Shown here piece after piece: positions 37,488 through 42,474 of a stretch of 42,474 nt of DNA. The stretch comes from a virus, in IMG/VR virus record IMGVR_UViG_3300036851_000152, positions 1 to 42,474 of that record, one strand, 5' to 3'. The position numbers were made by a program, and so were the translations under genes. Positions within the stretch are counted from its first letter, which is position 1. Every line of letters starts with the position of its first letter. The notes under the pieces are model-generated. The model searched no databases. It was not told the origin of the DNA and worked only from the letters and a program-made list of their open reading frames with translations.

Positions 37488-37564
37488 AGCAGTGTTCTCC
37501 AGCGTCCGCCGACCCTGACCCAGCAGCGCACCCACAGCCGGAATGTAGGTAGACGGAACCTCAC
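37484..37564 (-). CDS. Possible 26-residue basic peptide
   Basis: GTG 37564 overlaps the previous TGA as GTGA, and its own TGA overlaps the next GTG. Product: RFRLPTFRLWVRCWVRVGGR. Coupling at both ends supports it, but length and composition are weak evidence. Confidence 0.3.
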   Translation of the reverse strand: MRFRLPTFRLWVRCWVRVGGRWRTLL

Positions 37565-38076
37565 GCAGTCACCTTCTTCCGGCGGCGCGCCGCATTTTCG
37601 GTGAATCCGCCGGCTCGTCTTGGTGTGAATCCGGCGGCCTCAAGCGCCTTATTCCAGCTGTTGAATCTTCGGAATACCGACCAAAATGGTGGCCAGTATG
37701 CGGCCGCCTGTTCATACCGTCGGGCGCGGGCCTCATCGTGATATTCGTGGCGAGCCTGCCAAGGATTCCAGTCAGTCACTGCGGGTGGTTCGCCATGAAT
37801 ATGCACCCATTCTTGAATGCGCGAAATGATCAGGGCATCAGTCCATTTCTGCAGCGCCATTCCCTGGACGAAATGCCCGCACGGCTCGCAGCGCTTCCCT
37901 TCCCGGTCGATTGGTGCCCCGCAGTCGATGCAGTCGTTGCCTCTCCAGTGATTCCGCACCGTCGATGGATTCAGCCCGAGCAGGTAGCCGATCTGGTCGG
38001 CGGTTTTTCTTTCGGCGCGGAGCCTGCGGATTCGTTTGCGGACTCCGGGGGTGACGCGGGGGCCGTGGTAGCTCAT
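37561..38076 (-). CDS. HTH protein with homing-endonuclease-associated repeat
   Basis: 171 residues from ATG 38076. N-terminal HTH (KRIRRLRAERKTADQIGYLL then LNPSTVRNHW), a zinc ribbon CIDCGAPIDREGKRCEPCGH, then QEWVHIHGEPPAVTDWNPW and WSVFRRFNSWNKALEAAGF, matching the HNR repeat found with homing endonucleases. No HNH or LAGLIDADG core is visible, so it may be a DNA-binding relative. Confidence 0.7.
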   Translation of the reverse strand: MSYHGPRVTPGVRKRIRRLRAERKTADQIGYLLGLNPSTVRNHWRGNDCIDCGAPIDREGKRCEPCGHFVQGMALQKWTDALIISRIQEWVHIHGEPPAVTDWNPWQARHEYHDEARARRYEQAAAYWPPFWSVFRRFNSWNKALEAAGFTPRRAGGFTENAARRRKKVTA

Positions 38077-38243
38077 GTGCGGCCTTTGCGGTTCCGATGC
38101 TGGGCGCGCGGGATGCTCATCGGGGTGGAGGACCTGGGTGCTTCTAGCCGTTGGAATTGGTTGCAGGGGCATTTGGGGATCAGGCAGCAGCCGGAGTGGG
38201 ATTCGCGTAGGTGCCCGCAGCGGCAACGATGGAGGCGGCTCAA
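38073..38243 (-). CDS. Cysteine-rich zinc mini-protein, 56 aa
   Basis: TTG 38243 overlaps the previous stop (TTGA); its own stop overlaps the next ATG. CRCGHLRESHSGCCLIPKC then CNQFQRLEAPRSS. The CxCGH...H...C...CxC plan matches the protein at 227-418. Basic, so nucleic-acid binding is plausible. Confidence 0.6.
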   Translation of the reverse strand: MSRLHRCRCGHLRESHSGCCLIPKCPCNQFQRLEAPRSSTPMSIPRAQHRNRKGRT

Positions 38244-38542
38244 TAGGGCACCTCGTTCGTTTGTGAGCTTTCGCGTGGGTCTCTGAGCACGTAGCGGCCG
38301 TCCTTGCGCCGACGTTTGACCAGCTGCCCGAGCGCTTTACTCCGGAGCACAGCGGCCCCGTCTTGTTTACACCAATTGCATCGTTCCCCAGCCGGATGCC
38401 CGGCGGCCGTCCTTTGGGCGTGCAGATACGCTCCGATCTCGGCTGGGTCGACGCCGTCTGGGCCGGAATCCCGCACGCAATCCAGTACGAGCCTTTGCCG
38501 ACTGGTCAGGCGGGGCTCTAGCCGGAAAAGCCGATCAGCCAT
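38240..38542 (-). CDS. Winged-helix-like protein, 100 aa
   Basis: ATG 38542 overlaps the previous gene's end. RLTSRQRLVLDCVRDSGPDG, DPAEIGAYLHAQRTAAGHP and ALGQLVKRRRKDGRYVLRD give helices and a beta wing; two Cys (CNWC) could bind zinc. Likely a DNA-binding early protein. Confidence 0.65.
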   Translation of the reverse strand: MADRLFRLEPRLTSRQRLVLDCVRDSGPDGVDPAEIGAYLHAQRTAAGHPAGERCNWCKQDGAAVLRSKALGQLVKRRRKDGRYVLRDPRESSQTNEVPY

Positions 38543-38840
38543 TTGCCGCCTCGCTGTCTTGGGAAGCAAGAGCAACATCAACGCGGGCAAGGACGCTCTC
38601 GGCTGTTTCGGCTCGCCAATCGCGTGCAGGATGCCCTGGCGGGTAGATTCGGCCGAAGACATAGGGCCGCGCTTCCCGCAGCGCTTCTTCGAGTTCCACC
38701 CGGCGACGCTCCAAGGCTTGAAGGCTCCGCAGGAATTCTGTTCGCCCTCCCAGGACGGGAGCGCCGCACTGTTCACACCACGGGCCGTGGCGATTCCATG
38801 AGTCGCTGATTAGCCGCGCTTCTCGTTCACGGTCTGTCAT
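38535..38840 (-). CDS. Zinc-motif coiled-coil protein, 101 aa
   Basis: ATG 38840 behind GGAGGTG. WCEQCGAPV forms one CxxC, a coiled coil EFLRSLQALERRRVELEEAL follows. The start overlaps the stop of a methyltransferase-like remnant in another frame (see 38837-38890). Function unknown. Confidence 0.65.
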   Translation of the reverse strand: MTDREREARLISDSWNRHGPWCEQCGAPVLGGRTEFLRSLQALERRRVELEEALREARPYVFGRIYPPGHPARDWRAETAESVLARVDVALASQDSEAANG

Positions 38841-38890
38841 GCCGACACCTCCACATGATTTAGGGCCTCATCGCCCCAGGTGTCCCAGCC
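38837..38890 (-). pseudogene. Remnant C-terminus of a second MT-A70 methyltransferase
   Basis: In one frame this reads GWDTWGDEALNHVEVSA and stops in ATGA at the next gene's start. The intact MT-A70 gene ends GWDTWGDEAFQHVDL. The shared block is 23 nearly identical bases (38868-38890 and 39657-39679), and several codon differences are synonymous. The upstream part of this frame is not a good methyltransferase, so it looks like the tail of a lost copy fused to the HNH-like gene at 38860-39105. Confidence 0.5.
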
Positions 38891-39105
38891 GCTCGCCAAT
38901 TTCGCCAAAACGTTTCGTCGTCGCAGTAGCCATGTCCGCCATCCTGGGCAAAGCGAATATCACCTTTGCCTACTCCGAAACGGCCGTAGCCGTTAGGTTG
39001 TCGATAGCCGAGCCACTCCCAGCAGCCGCTCTCAGTTGCCAACACCTTCTCAGCAAAGCGTTCCTCAGTAGGACGCGAGACGCGTTCGTAAACGCCGCGC
39101 GGCAT
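38860..39105 (-). CDS. Truncated HNH-endonuclease-like protein
   Basis: 81 residues from ATG 39105 (TGATG). PRGVYERVSRPTEERFAEKV, CWEWLGYRQPNGYGRFGVG is the start of phage HNH-type proteins, but the expected AHR, H-C and N-P-C-V-N motifs are missing after residue ~50. It is probably a broken or chimeric gene. Confidence 0.6.
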   Translation of the reverse strand: MPRGVYERVSRPTEERFAEKVLATESGCWEWLGYRQPNGYGRFGVGKGDIRFAQDGGHGYCDDETFWRNWRAAGTPGAMRP

Positions 39106-39623
39106 CAGCGACACACCCATTCATTGCCGCGAAGGTGAGCGTGCATATAGCTGGCGGCAAGCGCTTGAGCGAACGGGTCCCAAATCGAGTGTCTCCCGAA
39201 TGGTGTCGATCGCCAAGTGCTCGGTAGAAACTGGAACAACCCTGACGCGCCGCTCGAACGATTCCGCGCGAATGGCCACAAATGGCTCTCACATTCGGCC
39301 TTCCGCAGCAGCGTCGAATACGACTGCCCATAGGCAGTCGCGGCGACAGCGATGATCCGATGAACGGATGGATGATGCGCGACGGCTCTCTGGAGTTCCA
39401 GCTTCTTCGCTCGCAACCTGCGCTCGTTCCGCTCCGCCCGGTTCACCTGCCGCCTCACCACCCGCTCGAGTCGGTCGGCGTACAAGCGGGCGCGACGCAG
39501 GTCATGCTCTACAACCGCCAGCTGCCGCACCTGAACGGCCGGCTGGTCGTCGCCTGGGGTGGCTGCAATAGCAGTCACCGCAGAGGCTGTGAGCGCGGCG
39601 GCGAGAGCAAACACGCGGATCAC
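39105..39623 (-). CDS. Secreted lytic-transglycosylase-like protein
   Basis: 172 residues, GTG 39623. A signal peptide (RVFALAAALTASAVTAIAA) leads to a basic coiled coil (ERVVRRQVNRAERNERRLRA) and an SLT-like domain: ATAYGQSYSTLLRKAECESH with the catalytic Glu in AECESH, then SSGASGLFQFLPSTWRST. It is encoded with early genes, not the lysis genes, so it may be exported by the lysogen or early in infection. Overlaps the methyltransferase stop. Confidence 0.8.
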   Translation of the reverse strand: MIRVFALAAALTASAVTAIAATPGDDQPAVQVRQLAVVEHDLRRARLYADRLERVVRRQVNRAERNERRLRAKKLELQRAVAHHPSVHRIIAVAATAYGQSYSTLLRKAECESHLWPFARNRSSGASGLFQFLPSTWRSTPFGRHSIWDPFAQALAASYMHAHLRGNEWVCR

Positions 39624-40198
39624 GAAACAAGTCCAAGGTCGACGTGCTGGAATGCTTCATCGCCCCAGGTATCCCAGCCAAGGCGTTGCGTCCGGGCGAA
39701 TAGCTCAAGACGCGGCCCATCCGTGATCTGCTCGATTAGTTCATAGAACCCAGGTGGCTTCGCGCTGTGGACCTTCTGTGGTACTCCAGCGGGGCCATAT
39801 TCATAGACCTGCTTCCAGAACCAAACACCGAGATAGTCCTCATGCTCGATCCTCGGATTACCGCGCTTGGCGACAAGGACCGGTTCGTGGTCATTCCCGA
39901 ACGGCGGCGCTCCTGTGCCTGCATTCGGCAGACCCCAGATGATCTCGCCGCAAGGTGAAAAGTCCCAGGCTCGCGCCACCTTGTAGGCCGCGCCGTTGCG
40001 GAAGCTACGCCGCGTCGACCACAGGAACAGCGCACAGTCGGCATCCATGACTGACGGGACATGGACGGACATGATCTGCCAGTAACTCATTGGCTCGTAG
40101 GGAAGCTCAGTTACGTTCTTGCGGCGGCCTCCCTTGCCGATACTCGTGGAGACATCCGGCCACGGCGGATCGGCGATGATCGTCCGGTACTTCTTCAT
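39620..40198 (-). CDS. MT-A70-family N6-adenine DNA methyltransferase
   Basis: 192 residues. The DPPW catalytic motif is at residues 10-13 (YRTIIADPPWPD); LFLWSTRRSFRNGAAYKVA and EPVLVAKRGNPRI follow, and the C-terminus is LELFARTQRLGWDTWGDEA. Such phage enzymes methylate GATC-like or other adenine sites. No restriction partner is seen. Confidence 0.92.
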   Translation of the reverse strand: MKKYRTIIADPPWPDVSTSIGKGGRRKNVTELPYEPMSYWQIMSVHVPSVMDADCALFLWSTRRSFRNGAAYKVARAWDFSPCGEIIWGLPNAGTGAPPFGNDHEPVLVAKRGNPRIEHEDYLGVWFWKQVYEYGPAGVPQKVHSAKPPGFYELIEQITDGPRLELFARTQRLGWDTWGDEAFQHVDLGLVS

Positions 40199-40327
40199 AG
40201 AAGACCACCGCTCCGGTCGGATCTAGAGAAAAGGGCGCTCCGGCCGCATACACCGGTTCCAGGCCGCTGCGCTGTTACAAGCTCTACGCTGTCGTTGCCA
40301 CAAGCTTGAGATTGTGGATTTAGATGG

Positions 40328-40351
40328 CCTGGAAACGCGTCGTGTTCCAGG
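40328..40351 (+). other. Hairpin next to attP core
   Basis: CCTGGAA (40328-40334) pairs with TTCCAGG (40345-40351), followed by GTTTTATGTT on the plus strand. It may be a terminator or an integrase/excisionase arm-site structure. Confidence 0.4.
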
Positions 40352-40367
40352 GTTTTATGTTCTGTAA

Positions 40368-40409
40368 CTTGTAAAGGCAGGTTCCCCGGTTCGAGTCCGG
40401 GCGTCGGCT
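40368..40409 (+). other. attP core: 3' half of tRNA-Thr(UGU)
   Basis: The bases read as anticodon loop CTTGTAA, 3' stem AGGCA, variable arm GGTTC, T arm CCCGG-TTCGAGT-CCGGG, acceptor strand CGTCGGC and discriminator T. No matching 5' half exists upstream, so it is not a tRNA gene. Anticodon TGT and the GCCGACG acceptor match bacterial tRNA-Thr(UGU). It lies two genes from the integrase start and is the expected crossover site. Confidence 0.8.
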
Positions 40410-40417
40410 TCCCTCGC

Positions 40418-40771
40418 TCAACCAAGCCGCTCAGCCACCTTCTTGTAAAGGCGTTCCCCACCACCAGCGAACGTCCACGCAGGCCACTGGCCCATGTCCA
40501 CTGCCGGCATCGCGATGTCTTCTCGGAGCCAGTCGATGAAGTCACGCAAGCCAGCAGTCGCCGGGTCGAACCATTCTCCACGCAGTCGTCCACCCGCGAA
40601 GTGCTTATGCAACAGGCGCTCCAGCTTCGGCGCACCGGGGACATAGGTCAGAAGCCAAAGCACCTCAGCATTCGCGTGCTGCATCAGCGTGAGGCGACGA
40701 GGCACGTCCTGGGCGATACCGATCTTGATAGGTCCATCGTTCCCGGCTTGAATGAAGTAGACGAACTTCAT
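40418..40771 (-). CDS. GIY-YIG nuclease-like protein (T5orf172/MUG113 type)
   Basis: 117 residues. FVYFIQAGNDGPIKIGIAQD, VPRRLTLMQHANAEVLWLL, ERLLHKHFAGGRLRGEWFDP follow the MUG113/T5orf172 subgroup of GIY-YIG domains (VYFI..G..KIGIA...RL..LQ...P...E..LH..F...R..GEWF). Sits between integrase and attP with a 4-base overlap. May act on DNA; role in integration unknown. Confidence 0.8.
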   Translation of the reverse strand: MKFVYFIQAGNDGPIKIGIAQDVPRRLTLMQHANAEVLWLLTYVPGAPKLERLLHKHFAGGRLRGEWFDPATAGLRDFIDWLREDIAMPAVDMGQWPAWTFAGGGERLYKKVAERLG

Positions 40772-41787
40772 GCCGACTCGCGATCTCGCTCCATCTTCTC
40801 AATCGCCTCACGCGCGTCATCGACTTGAAGCCATCCATACTCATCGACGGTCGTGCGGATCGACGTGTGCCCCATGATCTTTTGAGCCCGCTCCGCCCCT
40901 GACCGGCGGGTGACTTCGTTGCCAAGCGTGTGCCGCGCTGTATGCCCGGAGCGGTAGGAGACTCGCGCCCGCTTCAGACAGCCTCTCCACCAGTACCAAT
41001 AGGCCGAGTGCGATAGCTCACGTTCGGGCTTGACCCAAGTGATCCCGTAGGGGCCGACGCCGAATGGGTAGAGCAGATGGTCGGTCGGCTCCGGGGTGCG
41101 CTCGAGCCGCGGCAGTGGCGTCTGCATGAAGAACCGGAACGCCTTGACGAGGCGGCCGTCGGCGGCGATCGGGACGACGCGCGAACGGTCGCCTTTGCCG
41201 TGGCGGACGATCAGCCAGTTCTGTACCGGGTCGATGTCTTCGACGCAGAGTGCGAGGAGCTCGGCGCGGCGGATGCCGGCGTCGAGGAGGATCGTGATGC
41301 AGAGCCGGTCGCGATATTCGATTGCCTTGCCGCGGATCGCCTCGGGGCCATTCGAGATCAGCCGCGCCTGCTCGGCATCGCTGAACAGGTGGCGGACCTT
41401 GCGCGGCTGCTTCTTCGGGTAGGGGATCAGGTCGGCGACGTTGCGGTCGATTCGTTCCTCGCGGTAGAGCCATTTGAAGAACGAGCGGATTGCGCCCATC
41501 ACTTTGCGCCTTGAGGCGGGCGGGTAGGTGTCGCGGATCTGCCGCAGGTCGTCTTTCTCGAGGTCGCCGGCTGTCTTGTGCGGGAAGGTGACGGCGATCC
41601 GGGCGAGGATGCGTTCATAGGCGTCGGCGGTCTCGGGGGAGCCGCCGCGTTCGTTGAGGAGCGCCCGGAGGTAATCGGCGATGTCTGGGCCGAGCGGGGT
41701 GCTGAGGTAGCGCCTGTCGAGCATGGGCTCGGCGAGAATCTCACTCCACTCGCGGGCGGTCAAAAGCTGCTGGGCGAATCCACTCAC
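40768..41787 (-). CDS. int: Tyrosine integrase
   Basis: 339 residues from GTG 41787 (GTGA overlap). N-terminal core-binding domain (SPETADAYERILARIAVTF), then the catalytic set: Arg-174 in GIRRAELLAL, Lys-198 in HGKGD, HxxR (282-285) in SGHTARH, His-307 in GHTSIR, and nucleophile Tyr-317 in TVDEYGWL. All are present, so the enzyme should be active. Works on attP at 40368-40409; no excisionase was recognised. Confidence 0.93.
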   Translation of the reverse strand: MSGFAQQLLTAREWSEILAEPMLDRRYLSTPLGPDIADYLRALLNERGGSPETADAYERILARIAVTFPHKTAGDLEKDDLRQIRDTYPPASRRKVMGAIRSFFKWLYREERIDRNVADLIPYPKKQPRKVRHLFSDAEQARLISNGPEAIRGKAIEYRDRLCITILLDAGIRRAELLALCVEDIDPVQNWLIVRHGKGDRSRVVPIAADGRLVKAFRFFMQTPLPRLERTPEPTDHLLYPFGVGPYGITWVKPERELSHSAYWYWWRGCLKRARVSYRSGHTARHTLGNEVTRRSGAERAQKIMGHTSIRTTVDEYGWLQVDDAREAIEKMERDRESA

Positions 41788-41975
41788 GGCTCGATCCTTC
41801 GCATGACGAGATCCCACTGGCCGTCCTCGCGCTGCTCGAACCGAAACTGGACGGTAGGCGACCATTCGTCGGGTGGCTTGTAGCCCCATTCTTCGAGGAA
41901 GATGTCGGAGACCTTGAACGTGAGCTCCCACACGTCTACGGGGCCGACGCTGGAAGCGAACTGACGCTCACCCAT
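41784..41975 (-). CDS. Small protein coupled to integrase
   Basis: 63 residues: a beta-rich FASSVGPVDVWELTFKVSD and VQFRFEQREDGQWDLVMRR. Start overlaps the previous stop by 8 bases. Could be a recombination directionality factor by position, but the sequence is not a known Xis. Confidence 0.55.
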   Translation of the reverse strand: MGERQFASSVGPVDVWELTFKVSDIFLEEWGYKPPDEWSPTVQFRFEQREDGQWDLVMRRIEP

Positions 41976-42102
41976 AGATCACTCGTCCGCGTTGTCTGCG
42001 TTCTCTTCTGGCGATGAGTGCGCCGATGCGGAGTCCGATGGCGAAGGAGAACAGCCCATAGGCGAGAATGGCGGCAGCGATGAGAAGCGCGTAGCCAATC
42101 AT
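41968..42102 (-). CDS. Small membrane protein, 44 aa
   Basis: ATG 42102 overlaps the preceding stop. One transmembrane helix (YALLIAAAILAYGLFSFAIG) and a basic tail with RRERRQRGR. Function unknown. Confidence 0.6.
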   Translation of the reverse strand: MIGYALLIAAAILAYGLFSFAIGLRIGALIARRERRQRGRVIYG

Positions 42103-42311
42103 GGGAGCGCCTGCCAATCCCGCCAAAGATCGATGATTGGCGTATGGTCACGGTCGCACCAGGGACACCAGGCGATGGGTCGCTCGATAGCCAGATAGAT
42201 CACATGTCCACATGCAAGGGTGGCTCGTAGTGAGCGGGTCGCAGATGGACCTCCACGCGTGCGCTGCTCTTGCTCCAAGACGCGCCTGCGATTCGGAGTC
42301 ACCGAGCTCAT
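42099..42311 (-). CDS. Zinc-motif mini-protein, 70 aa
   Basis: ATG 42311 overlaps the stop of the origin-spanning gene. ATLACGHVIYLAIERPIAWC then PWCDRDH gives C-x-H and CxxC ligands. One of several small zinc proteins in the early operon. Function unknown. Confidence 0.65.
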   Translation of the reverse strand: MSSVTPNRRRVLEQEQRTRGGPSATRSLRATLACGHVIYLAIERPIAWCPWCDRDHTPIIDLWRDWQALP

Positions 42312-42474
42312 TCCGGCACTGCTTTCAGGTGCCGTGGCCGCAGCATCTCCCTGGTCGCTTCGCGCAACGGCTCGTCCAGCTGGTCGGCTGCGAGGTCCAC
42401 CAGTGTGTCGGAGAGTTCTTTGGCGGCGAGGTTCCATTGCAGCGCGTAGGTGCCGAGCCGGAGGGCTTCCAGTG
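42308..42474 (-). CDS. Origin-spanning small protein, C-terminal part
   Basis: Same gene as the minus-strand CDS at 1-230. The copy here runs from inside the terminal repeat to the TGA at 42308-42310. Its stop overlaps the next ATG (ATGA) at 42311, so the unit is translationally coupled to the following gene. Confidence 0.7.
   Translation of the reverse strand, partial: LEALRLGTYALQWNLAAKELSDTLVDLAADQLDEPLREATREMLRPRHLKAVPE
42348..42474. repeat. Terminal direct repeat, right copy
   Basis: Exact second copy of bases 1-127. Removing it gives a closed molecule of 42,347 bp. Confidence 0.97.

Noticed and set aside
40290-40409. Complete tRNA-Thr gene
   Set aside because: Only the 3' half is present; no 5' acceptor strand or D arm is found, so it is an attachment core.
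1-42474. CRISPR array or retron-like element
   Set aside because: No regularly spaced repeats with unique spacers and no reverse transcriptase were seen.

Overview
This is almost certainly a complete genome of a tailed phage, circular or circularly permuted and probably temperate. The first 127 bases recur exactly as the last 127 bases, so the closed molecule is about 42,347 bp. A small gene runs across the seam. Gene content is siphovirus-like: HK97-fold capsid, tape measure protein and split tail-assembly chaperone. The host is probably a high-GC actinobacterium. The evidence for that is GC-rich sequence, start codons that often overlap stop codons, TANNNT-type boxes placed for leaderless mRNAs, and an attachment core that looks like the 3' half of a tRNA-Thr(UGU) gene without an encoded CCA. 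The exact host cannot be read from the window.

Nearly all genes are on the minus strand, so the functional order runs from high to low coordinates. The regulatory switch is at about 4.5-5.2 kb. Two divergent HTH genes flank an intergenic region with five copies of an operator-like TRTCAC(C)G word. From the minus-strand HTH gene an early operon runs down through two ParB-like proteins, many small proteins and an ERF/Rad52-like candidate. It crosses the seam and continues from 42.3 kb through a tyrosine integrase, a GIY-YIG protein, attP, an MT-A70 adenine methyltransferase, a cell-wall transglycosylase-like protein, a cytosine-5 methyltransferase, nuclease-like proteins and a replication-initiator-like protein. 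At 31.4-33.8 kb lies an accessory patch with an IS1595-family transposase and plus-strand coiled-coil genes, followed by a sigma-factor-like gene split between two frames.

The late operon starts at about 30.8 kb: HNH nuclease, large terminase, portal, protease and capsid. Between capsid and head-tail connector lies about 6.7 kb of unusual material. It encodes a glycosyltransferase, a secreted protein with polyproline and a calcium-repeat-like tail, and a 702-residue protein whose C-terminal third is a degenerate Ala/Pro/Thr-rich repeat. Tail genes follow: connector, gp10-like protein, a membrane protein, a tRNA-Met-like gene, a nuclease homologue, tail terminator, tail tube, chaperones, tape measure, a pectate-lyase-like tailspike and minor tail proteins. 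The lysis module comes last (amidase and several small membrane proteins). Two plus-strand inserts with their own likely promoters sit inside the tail operon: an Arc-like repressor with a zinc-finger mini-protein, and a DUF4177-like gene.

The most novel signal is a 12-base element, TAGCCGAAAACC, found eight times and only in the late region. It lies 3-6 bases (usually 5) before a start codon, where a Shine-Dalgarno sequence would be expected. In one case the codon at that spacing is ATC, which is exactly where amidase homology begins. In another the start opens a 13-codon leader that must pass into the tail-tube frame by reinitiation, an ATT start or a +1 shift.
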